DNA of 64,000 nt, taken from contig NZ_JBHRTA010000009.1 of the NCBI RefSeq assembly GCF_042646065.1, forward strand, positions 186,001-250,000, in the 5' to 3' direction. A program made the translations under genes and the position numbers. Under the pieces are notes generated by a model. The model made no database searches, was not told the origin of the DNA, and was given only the letters and a program-made list of their open reading frames with translations. This DNA comes from Parapedobacter deserti. GTDB lineage: Bacteria > Bacteroidota > Bacteroidia > Sphingobacteriales > Sphingobacteriaceae. Of the stretch, positions 1 to 9,192 are shown one piece after another. Every line of letters begins with the position of its first letter. Position 1 is the first letter of the stretch.

Positions 1-2994
1 AGTTTGCTGGCGGTCCCCGCGGTCGCCCAACAGAGTGCGTGGCAAGAGGTCAATCAGGCGTATAAAACCGGCATGGAATTGTTTGAGAAAGGGAAGTATG
101 CCGCAGCTGCCAAGCTTTTTGACAAGGTGGAAGATGTACGGGTAAATTCAACCCTGCAGCAGGACGAACATGTAGAGCTGTCGCTGTTGAAAGAGAACGC
201 CAGGTTTTACCAGGCAATCTGTGCCCTTGAATTGGAGGAGTCCGATGCAGAAAGTCAGTTTTTACGCTATATTAAAGATTATCCGGCCAGCGCCAACGCA
301 AAAGCTGCTTATTTTCAGGTCGGGCGCTCGTATTTCGCAAAAAAGGACTATGAACGGACGCTGGAATGGTTCAATCGATTGGATAGCCGCAATTTAGCCG
401 GCCGGGAAAATAAAGAATTCCGCTATAAGCAAGCTTATTCCTTTTTCATGACCGGTGATAACGCTTCGGCCAAACCGCTTTTCGAACAGCTGAAGGACGA
501 AAATGGAACTTATCAGGAAGCGTCGATTTACTACTTTGCCTACTTAAGCTATTCAGATCGGGAATTCAAGTCCGCTTTGGCCGAATTTGAAAAGCTGAAA
601 GGGTCGAAGACCTACGAAGCCACCTATCCCTATTACCTCACAGCATTATATTACCTGGATAATCGGTACGATGACGTACTGGAATATGCACTGCCCATAC
701 TGGAAAACACCAAACAAGTTCATGAGACTGACATGTTCCGTATCGTGGCGGCCACGTATTTCGCGAAGAATGATTTTGAGCGGGCAAAGACGTATTACGA
801 TAAGTTTCAAGCCGGAGACCAGGGCAAAACCCAAAATAATCAGGATAGCTACCAGATCGGATATATTGCTTATAAAAATGGCGATTATGAAACTGCCATT
901 GCCGAATTGCAGAAGTTGGAGGAGCCTGATGCATATTACCAAAGTGCGATGATCGCGTTGGGTGACGCATTTTTAAAAACCGGCGATAAGCAAAGTGCGC
1001 GTAATGCATTTTTCCGGGCGTCTAAGCTGGATTATGATCCGGCAATGAAAGAGGAAGGACTATTCAACTACGCCAAATTGTCGTATGAACTTGAATTCCA
1101 TCAGGTCGCGCTGGACGCTGCTAAAGAATATTTGGATACCTATCCGAATAGCAGGCGGATGGAGGAAGCACAAACGCTATACGCGGAGACATTGCTGGGA
1201 ACAAATAACTACAGAGCCGCAGTGGATATTTTGGAATCGATCAAAAATCGCGGTCCCGAGGCAGATGCCGCTTATCAAAAGGTGACGTATTATCGGGGGC
1301 TCGAGTTTTATAACGAACGTGCATTTGAAAATGCAATTTCTTTGTTTATGCGATCCGAAAAATATCCAATAGCGCCCGAGATTGCTGCCTTAGCTACGTA
1401 TTGGAAAGCTGAAGCGATGTATGAAGTACGAAAATTCGGAGAAGCCGTGCAGAATTTTTCACGCTTTCTCCGCATGCCAGCTGCCAGAAATACCGATGTG
1501 TATAGCTATGCAAATTATGCATTAGCGTATGCGGCCTTCCGCAACAGCAGCTTTAACACTGCTGCCAATTACTTCGAACGTTTCCTGTCGACCGGCGGCA
1601 GTTCCATCGAACCTAATGTCCGCAATGATGCCATTGCCCGCTTGGCGGATTCGTATTTTTCGATGCGTAATTATGGCAGAGCCATGCAGTATTACGACCG
1701 CCTGATCAACAGCGGGGCGCCAAGCCAGGACTATGCGCTGTTTCAGCGCGGCATTATCCAGGGATTGCAGGGTAACAACGAAGCGAAGCTTGCCACGTTG
1801 CGCTCGGTTGTTGAGCAGTTTCCGAACTCTAACTACGCGGACGACGTTGCATTTGAGATCCCATACACCTATTTTACAATGGGCGATTACGATACGGCCA
1901 TTGAAGGACTGCAACGGATGATTGAACGTTATCCGCGAAGCAGTTACGCGCCTAGAGCATTGATGACCATTGGTCTTGTCCAGTATAACAAGGATGACAC
2001 GCAAACAGCCATGGCTACGTTCCGTAAAGTTGTCGAGGAACATGCCACAACAGACGAGGCCCGTCAGGCGCTCCGTTCCATTGAAAACATTTACCTCGAT
2101 AGGGGCGATGCATCCGGCTATATCAACTATGCTACAAGCGTGAATATCGGCGACCTTTCCAAGGCCGAACAGGACAACCTTGCCTTCCAGGCTGCTCATA
2201 CGCTGTTTGCAAGGGGCGAGTATCAAGCCGCGGTGGAAGCCATCAACGCTTATTTCGACAAGTTCCCCAAGCCTATTCAGGAAAAACATGCGCGGTATAT
2301 CCGGGGGGTTAGCCTTTACCGGACGGGTCATCCAAAAGAGGCACTGCACGATCTTAACATCATCCTCAATGACTGGACCAGCCAATATACGGAAAATACG
2401 CTGCTTACTGTGTCTGAACTTTATCTGGGACTTAAGCAATACAACGAAGCCATCGTACATCTCAAAAAGCTCGAGCTGACTTCTGAGTATAAAGCTAATT
2501 ATGGTTATGCGGTAAATAACCTGATGATATGCTACTACGAGATCGGCGATATGGAGCAGGTGATTAAATACGCCAAGCTTATCAAGGAATACGATCGCTC
2601 GTCGGAAGAGGATGTTGCCAAAGCGCACTTATATACTGCACGTGCTATGCTTCGCCGGGGAGAGACTGCACCCGCCATGAAGGAGCTGAACCTTGCCGCG
2701 TTGAAAAGCCAGACCGTCGTGGCCGCCGAGGCCCGGTACCGGATCGGGCAATTGCAGTACGAGGCGAAGGAATATGACCAAGCCATCGAATCGGCGTTTG
2801 AAGTCATCAACAACATGGCTTCGCATGACTACTGGGTGGCTAAGAGTTTTATCCTACTTGCTGATGCGTATGCAGAAAAAGGGGATGATTTCCAGGCTAA
2901 AAGCACGCTGGAAAGTGTGATCGAAAATTATGAAGGGGATGACGATGTAATCCCTTCTGCAAAAGAACGTTTACAGAAGTTGAACAATAAGTAA
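1..2994 (+). CDS. Large tetratricopeptide-repeat (TPR) envelope protein, 5' end cut by window
   Basis: The frame is open from base 1. The first residues (LAVPAVAQQ) look like the end of a Sec signal peptide, so the true start lies just outside the window and about 996 residues are visible. The protein is almost entirely TPR-like helical hairpins of the A-x-x-x-F/Y-x-x-G-D/E-Y-x-x-A type, as in YbgF/YfiO-like periplasmic scaffolds. No enzymatic motif is seen. The stop is nine bases before the next gene, a TonB-dependent-receptor-like barrel, and ExbB/ExbD/TonB genes follow. This order is common in Bacteroidota, and a periplasmic or outer-membrane scaffolding role for the transport machinery is likely but inferred. 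Confidence 0.85.
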   Translation, partial: SLLAVPAVAQQSAWQEVNQAYKTGMELFEKGKYAAAAKLFDKVEDVRVNSTLQQDEHVELSLLKENARFYQAICALELEESDAESQFLRYIKDYPASANAKAAYFQVGRSYFAKKDYERTLEWFNRLDSRNLAGRENKEFRYKQAYSFFMTGDNASAKPLFEQLKDENGTYQEASIYYFAYLSYSDREFKSALAEFEKLKGSKTYEATYPYYLTALYYLDNRYDDVLEYALPILENTKQVHETDMFRIVAATYFAKNDFERAKTYYDKFQAGDQGKTQNNQDSYQIGYIAYKNGDYETAIAELQKLEEPDAYYQSAMIALGDAFLKTGDKQSARNAFFRASKLDYDPAMKEEGLFNYAKLSYELEFHQVALDAAKEYLDTYPNSRRMEEAQTLYAETLLGTNNYRAAVDILESIKNRGPEADAAYQKVTYYRGLEFYNERAFENAISLFMRSEKYPIAPEIAALATYWKAEAMYEVRKFGEAVQNFSRFLRMPAARNTDVYSYANYALAYAAFRNSSFNTAANYFERFLSTGGSSIEPNVRNDAIARLADSYFSMRNYGRAMQYYDRLINSGAPSQDYALFQRGIIQGLQGNNEAKLATLRSVVEQFPNSNYADDVAFEIPYTYFTMGDYDTAIEGLQRMIERYPRSSYAPRALMTIGLVQYNKDDTQTAMATFRKVVEEHATTDEARQALRSIENIYLDRGDASGYINYATSVNIGDLSKAEQDNLAFQAAHTLFARGEYQAAVEAINAYFDKFPKPIQEKHARYIRGVSLYRTGHPKEALHDLNIILNDWTSQYTENTLLTVSELYLGLKQYNEAIVHLKKLELTSEYKANYGYAVNNLMICYYEIGDMEQVIKYAKLIKEYDRSSEEDVAKAHLYTARAMLRRGETAPAMKELNLAALKSQTVVAAEARYRIGQLQYEAKEYDQAIESAFEVINNMASHDYWVAKSFILLADAYAEKGDDFQAKSTLESVIENYEGDDDVIPSAKERLQKLNNK

Positions 2995-3003
2995 CTGGAG
3001 TTT

Positions 3004-4719
3004 ATGCGATACGGATATTTGCTTACTGGGGTTTTATCGGGCATGATGGTCGCTGTGCACGCACAGGAAGAGCGGAGGGATGAGCGGCCCACCACGATCG
3101 ATTCCATCGACGTGGTGCGCGATTATCGGCCGATATTGGCCGATGCCGTGAAGATACGGCGGAGTCCCGATATGAGCAACAAAAGACAATACCATCCCAA
3201 ATTCAACTACAATATCCTCGATAAAAAACTGGACATCAATACCGGGACAAAGCAATTGACTATTCAGGAGATGCCGTTTGCCCGTACGCAGACACTCACC
3301 AACAATTATGCAAAGATCGGAGCAGGAAACCTGGGTACGTTGCTGGGGGAAGTGTATTTGAGTTCGGATTATTGGATCGATACACGCTTGGGTGGCTATG
3401 TGAAACACCTGAACCAGCAAGGGACACTTGACGAGCAGCGTTTTTCGTCTCAGCAAATCGGGATTTTCGGCCGCACGATACTCGGTCCAATAACGTTGGA
3501 CGGTGAAGTAGGGTATAGCCGGTATGGCACACGGTTTTACGGCATGGTCAATGATATTGATGGCACCAGCTTAAATTTCGATCGGTCCAGACAAGCGTTC
3601 AACGACATTTATTTCACCGGAGAGCTGGTCAGCAACTACGATGAACAGGCAACCGATGCCTTTAGCTATTCGCTGAAAGCAGATGCTTACGCTTATAGCA
3701 ATGCGTATGAAACGCGGGAAAACTCATTTGCGCTGGCCGGTTATTTAAACAAGCAGGTGGGTGTGTTCAATATTGGCGCCAATGTTTCAGGCGACTTCAC
3801 CGGAGTGAGCGACGCTTCCTATCGTTTGAGCAATAATATTGCAAAGGTCAACCCTTACATCCGGTTTCAGGGAGCAAATTATAACATTACACTCGGTGCC
3901 AATTTCGTCGCCGAATTCGGCGATTCGGCACGGACCAATATTTTTCCTTCTGCGGAAATCGATTTCGCACTGGTTCCACAGTTCGCCCACATCTTTGGCG
4001 GGATAACCGGCGACGTGAACAAAACCTCGCTTAAGGAGCTGACAAGGGAAAATCCTTGGCTAGCGGCATTGGGAGAAAGTAATTACATCCGCAACTCGGT
4101 CGACCGTATGCATGTCTTTGGTGGAATCAAGGGAAATGCCGGTGCAACTTTTGGATATAAGGTTAAGGCATTTTATCGGCGCATAGAAAGCATGCCTTTT
4201 TATGCGGTCACGCCTGGCTCCCCTTACACCTTTAACGTCATCTATGAGGACGGTGAAAATGCGAGTACCATTATTGGACTTGAAGGCGAGATCAATGTCC
4301 GGGTATCGGAAGTGGTGACACTCGGAGGAAAGGTAAACTTCAATGAGTTTGACCTCCAACGGGAGGAGGAAGCGTGGTATACCCCCAAGATGCGGTTGTC
4401 AGCCAACGCCCGTTTCAATATCAGCGACAAGTTATACATCGACGGCGAACTGTTGTTCCAGGGACAGACGTATGGGCTGATACAGGACGCGAACGTTAAT
4501 CTCTCCGGTTACTCTATTACTGAAATAGGAGATACGGGGATGCGTAAAGCCACCGTGCCGTCCTTTGCTGACCTAAGCGCTGGAGCGGAATACCGTGCCA
4601 CCGACCGAATCGGAGTATATGTAAGACTGAACAACATGTTAGGCGCCAACTACGAACGTTATTTGTTCTATCCCAGATTGGGGTTGAATGTTATCGGCGG
4701 AGTCAATTTCTCATTTTAA
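3004..4719 (+). CDS. TonB-dependent-receptor-like outer-membrane beta-barrel protein
   Basis: This is a 571-residue protein with a signal peptide (cleavage near VHA-QEE, residues 20-21). A short conserved segment follows (VVRDYRPILADAVKI, about residues 37-51) that resembles a TonB box and the start of a plug. The rest is alternating aromatic beta-strands ending in a C-terminal phenylalanine (GGVNFSF), typical of outer-membrane barrels. It is shorter than a normal SusC or siderophore receptor and has no recognisable full plug domain. A purine-rich CTGGAG lies just before the ATG. It sits between the TPR protein and the HU-SPOR/ExbBD/TonB genes, so it is probably an outer-membrane partner of that energy-transduction module. 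Confidence 0.8.
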   Translation: MRYGYLLTGVLSGMMVAVHAQEERRDERPTTIDSIDVVRDYRPILADAVKIRRSPDMSNKRQYHPKFNYNILDKKLDINTGTKQLTIQEMPFARTQTLTNNYAKIGAGNLGTLLGEVYLSSDYWIDTRLGGYVKHLNQQGTLDEQRFSSQQIGIFGRTILGPITLDGEVGYSRYGTRFYGMVNDIDGTSLNFDRSRQAFNDIYFTGELVSNYDEQATDAFSYSLKADAYAYSNAYETRENSFALAGYLNKQVGVFNIGANVSGDFTGVSDASYRLSNNIAKVNPYIRFQGANYNITLGANFVAEFGDSARTNIFPSAEIDFALVPQFAHIFGGITGDVNKTSLKELTRENPWLAALGESNYIRNSVDRMHVFGGIKGNAGATFGYKVKAFYRRIESMPFYAVTPGSPYTFNVIYEDGENASTIIGLEGEINVRVSEVVTLGGKVNFNEFDLQREEEAWYTPKMRLSANARFNISDKLYIDGELLFQGQTYGLIQDANVNLSGYSITEIGDTGMRKATVPSFADLSAGAEYRATDRIGVYVRLNNMLGANYERYLFYPRLGLNVIGGVNFSF

Positions 4720-4763
4720 GGTATTAAATTTGCTGCATGGGCAGCGACGCACGGGATAGAAAG

Positions 4764-5804
4764 ATGTCGAATATGAACCTGGGTTTGTGTATAGCAAATT
4801 TATTGAAGCGATATCCGGCGGTTGAGGTGCCGGGCATCGGTGTTTTCAAGGTCACCCGCATTCCGGCATGCTATGATGAAGATCAGAAGGTTTATCTCCC
4901 ACCGGCGAGCTATGTTGAGCTGACCGGAGAAGAATCCGGTGTTTTTCCGATCACCACGTATCTGCAGGCTCAGGCAGGGGTAGATGAGCCGACGGCCGAG
5001 CAAATGCTGGAAACAGCGCTGGTGGAAATTATGGAGGCCATCAGCCGTAATGGTCGAGCGGTATTGGATGGCTTGGGTTATCTGCTGGCTGATGGCGCGT
5101 CATTCATATTCAGGCCGTTCGAGATAGAAGGCTTAGAAAGGAAACCTGCGAAGGCTCGGCTTTTTGGTAGAAAAGGAGATGCCGCTCCACCCATGGTGGT
5201 CGAGGATGCGCAGGACGCTACGGCGGACACCAGAGGCGATGAGGTAGACGAAATGCAATTGGGCCGGCGCCGCCCAATCGGGTGGGTCGCCGCTGCTGTA
5301 TTATTGGTTTCTCTTTCTGCCTTGGGGATAGCTTGGTATGTTAAGCCGGATTGGTTTGACCGCGCGAAAATCGCCCAATTTTTGGGACAAAAAAAAGAGG
5401 TAAAAGACTCATCAGATGGAATGGTGCCGACAGAGCCTGTAAACTCACGCATTGGTACGGTCACCGATTCCATAACAGTGGATACCGTGGCTCAGCAGGT
5501 GACCGCAATGGCCGACAGTATCCGGCTGGATAGCATGGCCACTGCGATGGAGCAGCGCAAGCCTTCCGTTACTTATGAGATTATTGTTGGTTCGTTTGCG
5601 ACGATGGCACAGGCAAAAAAATACGTGACTGAAATGAAAGCTAAGGGGTATGACTTGCAGGCTATAGACAGCAGGATGCCGGGAAACCGGAAGAAGATCA
5701 GCTGGGGATCGTTTACAACGGAGGAAGAAGCGTACCGCGAGCTCGCAAGGGTGCAAAAGACCTTTGAGCCGGGCGCATGGATTGCCAAAGTCGAACATGA
5801 TTAA
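4764..5804 (+). CDS. HU-like domain / transmembrane / SPOR domain protein
   Basis: The chosen ATG gives 346 residues. An in-frame ATG at 4737 would add nine poorly conserved residues, and 4773 is also possible. The N-terminal ~115 residues resemble the HU/CCDC81-type fold (PGIGVFKVTRIPA; NGRAVLDGLGYLLADG). One transmembrane helix follows (about 170-190, IGWVAAAVLLVSLSALGIAWYV). The last ~80 residues are a SPOR domain (YEIIVGSFATMAQAKKYV... KKISWGSFTTEEEA). SPOR domains bind denuded peptidoglycan, so the C-terminus should be periplasmic and the HU-like part cytoplasmic. The gene precedes exbB by 60 bases. Its role is unknown; it may tie the envelope machinery to the wall or the nucleoid. Confidence 0.85.
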   Translation: MSNMNLGLCIANLLKRYPAVEVPGIGVFKVTRIPACYDEDQKVYLPPASYVELTGEESGVFPITTYLQAQAGVDEPTAEQMLETALVEIMEAISRNGRAVLDGLGYLLADGASFIFRPFEIEGLERKPAKARLFGRKGDAAPPMVVEDAQDATADTRGDEVDEMQLGRRRPIGWVAAAVLLVSLSALGIAWYVKPDWFDRAKIAQFLGQKKEVKDSSDGMVPTEPVNSRIGTVTDSITVDTVAQQVTAMADSIRLDSMATAMEQRKPSVTYEIIVGSFATMAQAKKYVTEMKAKGYDLQAIDSRMPGNRKKISWGSFTTEEEAYRELARVQKTFEPGAWIAKVEHD

Positions 5805-5864
5805 TTAGTATCAATCGAAGGCAGATAAGTAAAACAACAGATAACAGAAATTACATCTTTAATT

Positions 5865-6563
5865 ATGTCATTACAACAAGACACCATTTATCCGCTTGAC
5901 ACGTTGGCAGGGGCGGCACAGCAGACGGTAGAGCTCGCGAACGAAAAAATTAGCCTCATCGGTTTGCTATTCAAGGCTGGGTGGATCATGGTCCCGTTGG
6001 CCTTGTTACTCTTTGCAACGCTGGTGATTTTCATCGAGCGGTATCTGACAATAAAGAAAGCTTCAAAATATGACCCTAGTTTGATGTCACATGTCAAGCA
6101 AAGTGTACTTTCAGGTAGGCTTGATTCGGCGCTGTCTGTATGCAGGGCAAGCAACAGCCCCCTGGGGCGGATGCTCGAGAAAGGGCTTTTGCGGATAGGC
6201 AGACCGATTAAAGACATCGAAGGCGCTATCGAGAATATCGGCAAGCTGGAAGTCGCCCGGCTGGAAAAAAATCTCAATTTAATGAGCATTATATCCACAA
6301 TCGCACCAATGCTCGGCTTCGTTGGAACCATTTTTGGTGTTATCATCATCTTCCGCGATGTGGAGGCTGCCGGCGGAATTGACATTGCCAGCGTATCGGG
6401 TGGATTGTATGTAAAAATGATAGCCTCTGCCGCTGGATTGACCATCGGTATCTTGGCTTTTGCGGGGTATCATGTATTGAACACCATGTTGGAACGGTTG
6501 ATCCTCCGCATTGAGACGCATGCTATTGAATTTGTAGACTTACTGGATGAACCCGGGTCATAA
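5865..6563 (+). CDS. exbB: MotA/TolQ/ExbB proton channel family protein
   Basis: A 232-residue inner-membrane protein with three hydrophobic segments: about residues 34-54 (GWIMVPLALLLFATLVIFIERY), 139-163 (SIISTIAPMLGFVGTIFGVIIIF) and 183-204. The MLGFVGTIFGVI stretch is the characteristic ExbB/TolQ pore motif. ExbB forms a proton channel with ExbD and powers TonB, which opens outer-membrane receptors. The exbD gene follows 11 bases later and a TonB-type gene lies after that. In this window it could energise the barrel at 3004 and the SusC transporters of the downstream island. Confidence 0.95.
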   Translation: MSLQQDTIYPLDTLAGAAQQTVELANEKISLIGLLFKAGWIMVPLALLLFATLVIFIERYLTIKKASKYDPSLMSHVKQSVLSGRLDSALSVCRASNSPLGRMLEKGLLRIGRPIKDIEGAIENIGKLEVARLEKNLNLMSIISTIAPMLGFVGTIFGVIIIFRDVEAAGGIDIASVSGGLYVKMIASAAGLTIGILAFAGYHVLNTMLERLILRIETHAIEFVDLLDEPGS

Positions 6564-6574
6564 CTTCCGAAGCG

Positions 6575-6982
6575 ATGAACTTAAGAGCTAGACGAAATAA
6601 ATCGGAAATCAGGGTGTTTACAGACTCCCTAAACGACATTATGTTTTTCCTAATGTTGTTTTTCCTGCTCGCATCTGCCGTTGCTAACCCGCAGGTAGTG
6701 AAGTTGCTGCTACCCCGTTCGAGCGCTGGCGAACAATCGGTGGCGAAGAAAACAGTGACCGTGTCTGTGACACAGGATTTGAAATATTACCTCGACAAGC
6801 AAGAGGTGCCATATAGCAATTTGCTGGATGCGATACAGGCGTATGTACAGCCGGGTGAGGAGTTGACCATTATGCTGTATGCGGACAGCACAGTGCCGAT
6901 CCAGAATGTAATTTCGGTGATGGATGTCGCCAATAAATTGAAAATCCGACTAGTGCTGGCCACAGAGCCGCTAAGAGACTAA
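6575..6982 (+). CDS. exbD: ExbD/TolR family biopolymer transport protein
   Basis: A 135-residue protein with a short cytoplasmic N-terminus, one membrane helix (about 22-41, DIMFFLMLFFLLASAVANPQ) preceded by the conserved DSLNDIMFFLM motif whose aspartate is the protonatable residue, and a periplasmic domain (about 50-133) with the usual YYLD and LTIMLYADS elements. It partners ExbB, 11 bases upstream, in harvesting proton motive force for TonB. The start ATG is preceded by GAAGC. Length and motifs fit the family. Confidence 0.95.
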   Translation: MNLRARRNKSEIRVFTDSLNDIMFFLMLFFLLASAVANPQVVKLLLPRSSAGEQSVAKKTVTVSVTQDLKYYLDKQEVPYSNLLDAIQAYVQPGEELTIMLYADSTVPIQNVISVMDVANKLKIRLVLATEPLRD

Positions 6983-7053
6983 TAAAAATTAGATTGTGGA
7001 ATTTCGGTGTTCAGATCATCATAAGTGTAACGAACAAAACGCAGTGAGGTACG

Positions 7054-7875
7054 ATGAGTTATTATCATTTACAGGAAGACAATAATTATCCCAAAGCCTT
7101 GTGGATATCAAGTGCCGTGATGGGGGGCTTACTGATCTTAAGCTTTTTTATCATGATCGGTTCTGCTTTTCCTGACTTCGGTACGGGGGGCATTATCGTC
7201 AATTACGGTACGGCGGAAGTGGGAATGGGTGATGATTACATGACAGTGGATGAGGCGTCGATGGATCCCAACGCGAACAATGTCCGTCCAGACAGGATTG
7301 ACCCGCAACAGGAGACTCAGCCGATACCTTCGCAGCAAATTACCGAACGCAGTGTTGCGACACAGGACATGGACGACGCTCCAGCGGTGGTAGCCAACGA
7401 GACAAAAAAAGCTAACGCCGAAGAAACAACAGTGGAAAAGAAGGAAAGCAAGCCCGCTATCAATCCCAATGCGCTCTACACCGGAAAGCGCAACAACGCA
7501 CCGGGCCGCGGCGATGGTACGGGCGCTGAAGCCGGAAATCAAGGCAGTGCACAAGGCGATCCGCTTTCAGCGGATTATGGCGAAGGCGGCTCGGGCTTCG
7601 GTACTGAAGGGCTTTCTATCGCGAATAGGCGCTGGGTGGTGCCGCCCCGCATCGATGACAATGGTCAACAGGCAGGTGTTGTGGCAGTGGAAGTCCACGT
7701 TGCGCGGAACGGCACCGTTTCTTACGCAAGAGCCGGAGTAAAAGGAACCACCCTGCCCGACAGGAGCCTTTGGGAAAAGTGCGAGCAGGCACTGCGCGGG
7801 GCACGGCTTAATGAGCTGGAACGCGCCCCTGCGGTGCAGAAAGCGGTGGTACACGTTAGGTTTAGGTTGAAGTAG
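7054..7875 (+). CDS. TonB-like energy transducer
   Basis: A 273-residue protein with one N-terminal membrane anchor (about 16-38, LWISSAVMGGLLILSFFIMIGSA), a long low-complexity periplasmic linker rich in P, E, Q, G and K (about 50-185), and a C-terminal domain (about 195-273) with the TonB-like pattern of V-x-V-x-V-x-R-N-G followed by A-R-x-N strands. It lacks the proline-lysine repeats of E. coli TonB and the classic Y-P motif, so it is a divergent Bacteroidota-type transducer. It follows exbB-exbD and its stop codon overlaps the GTG start of folC by one base, suggesting co-transcription. Confidence 0.8.
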   Translation: MSYYHLQEDNNYPKALWISSAVMGGLLILSFFIMIGSAFPDFGTGGIIVNYGTAEVGMGDDYMTVDEASMDPNANNVRPDRIDPQQETQPIPSQQITERSVATQDMDDAPAVVANETKKANAEETTVEKKESKPAINPNALYTGKRNNAPGRGDGTGAEAGNQGSAQGDPLSADYGEGGSGFGTEGLSIANRRWVVPPRIDDNGQQAGVVAVEVHVARNGTVSYARAGVKGTTLPDRSLWEKCEQALRGARLNELERAPAVQKAVVHVRFRLK

Positions 7876-9182
7876 TGCAATACCAGGAAGCGGTTGATTA
7901 CCTATACGCGCGTCTGCCCATGTTTACGCGTGACGGTGCTTCCGCGTTTAAAAAAGATCTCACCAATACCCTGCGGCTCTGCAAAGCGCTCGGCGACCCG
8001 CACAAACGCTTCAAATCCGTCCATATCGCCGGCACGAATGGCAAAGGATCTACTTCCCATATGCTGGCAGCAATCTTGCAGGCCGCTGGATACAAAACCG
8101 GCTTATATACCTCTCCACATTTACTGGATTTCAGGGAACGCATCCGGGTCAACGGCGCTATGATTGCCGAACAGGCCGTTGCTGATTTCGTTAGCCGGCA
8201 CGAGCAGTTGATTGAACTGGTGCAACCCTCTTTTTTTGAAGTTACTGCGGTGATGTCCTTTGATCATTTTGCAGCGGAAAGGGTAGATATCGCCATTGTT
8301 GAGACTGGGCTTGGCGGCAGACTCGATTCGACCAACGTGATTACACCGTCGCTGTCAATTATCACCAATATCGGTTACGACCACACTAATATGCTAGGTA
8401 ATACCCTTCAGGAAATCGCCATGGAGAAGGCCGGTATCATAAAGCCTGGAGTGCCGGTGGTGATCGGTGAGTGGCAGATGGAAGTAACCGGCATTTTTGA
8501 ACGCATTGCGACCGAAACCGGAAGTACGATTACTTACGCCTCCCAGCAGCGGCGGGTTGAAATTGTGCGACAGGATGCGGACTACATGCATTTGAAGGCA
8601 ATTCGTCGCGACGAAATTGCGGCGTCTGCTTTCAGGCTGGATCTGAAAGGGACTTACCAGATGAAAAACCTTGTTACGGTGCTAAGTGCTGTGGATGAGC
8701 TGCGCAGCAACGGGTTTGTTATAAACAACGCACATGTAGAACAAGCGCTGATGCAGGTGCAGGGGCTAACCGGATTGATGGGACGTTGGCAGACGTTGTC
8801 GACCGGTCCATTGATTATCTGTGATACGGGACATAATACGGACGGCTGGCGCGAAATATTAGCCAATATAGCGGCAACGCCACATCGCGTGCTTCATATG
8901 GTCATCGGTGTGATGCGCGATAAAGACTTAGACCGGATGCTGCCGCTGCTGCCAGAAGGGGCACAATATTACTTTTGTGAAGTGGCTATGCCGCGCGCTT
9001 TGCCGGCAAGCGAACTGCGGGAAATAGCAGGTCGTTATGGATTAAAAGGCGACTTCTTTCCAGATGTGGCAGCGGCTGTTCAGGCAGCCCGGCAACACGC
9101 GTCTATACCGGACCTCATTTTTGTGGGAGGGAGTACGTTTATCGTGGCCGATGCCCTTGCGATACTTGGAACCAAGGCGTAA
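7875..9182 (+). CDS. folC: Bifunctional folylpolyglutamate synthase / dihydrofolate synthase
   Basis: A 435-residue cytoplasmic Mur-ligase-family enzyme that adds glutamate to dihydropteroate and folates using ATP. The P-loop HIAGTNGKGSTSHMLA lies at about residues 51-66, and the family signature ETGLGGRLDSTNVI follows at about 142-155. The C-terminal domain holds CDTGHNTDGWREI and GVMRDKD. The length is normal. The start is a GTG whose G is the last base of the upstream stop codon, a tight coupling to the TonB-like gene. It converges with ansA, whose stop is only ten bases away, and no terminator hairpin is visible between them. Confidence 0.96.
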   Translation: MQYQEAVDYLYARLPMFTRDGASAFKKDLTNTLRLCKALGDPHKRFKSVHIAGTNGKGSTSHMLAAILQAAGYKTGLYTSPHLLDFRERIRVNGAMIAEQAVADFVSRHEQLIELVQPSFFEVTAVMSFDHFAAERVDIAIVETGLGGRLDSTNVITPSLSIITNIGYDHTNMLGNTLQEIAMEKAGIIKPGVPVVIGEWQMEVTGIFERIATETGSTITYASQQRRVEIVRQDADYMHLKAIRRDEIAASAFRLDLKGTYQMKNLVTVLSAVDELRSNGFVINNAHVEQALMQVQGLTGLMGRWQTLSTGPLIICDTGHNTDGWREILANIAATPHRVLHMVIGVMRDKDLDRMLPLLPEGAQYYFCEVAMPRALPASELREIAGRYGLKGDFFPDVAAAVQAARQHASIPDLIFVGGSTFIVADALAILGTKA

Positions 9183-9192
9183 GCACCGCTCG

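Noticed and set aside
1522..2628. A long open frame (368 codons) on the minus strand opposite the TPR gene
   Set aside because: It is a shadow of the strongly supported TPR protein, with no start signal or recognisable domain.
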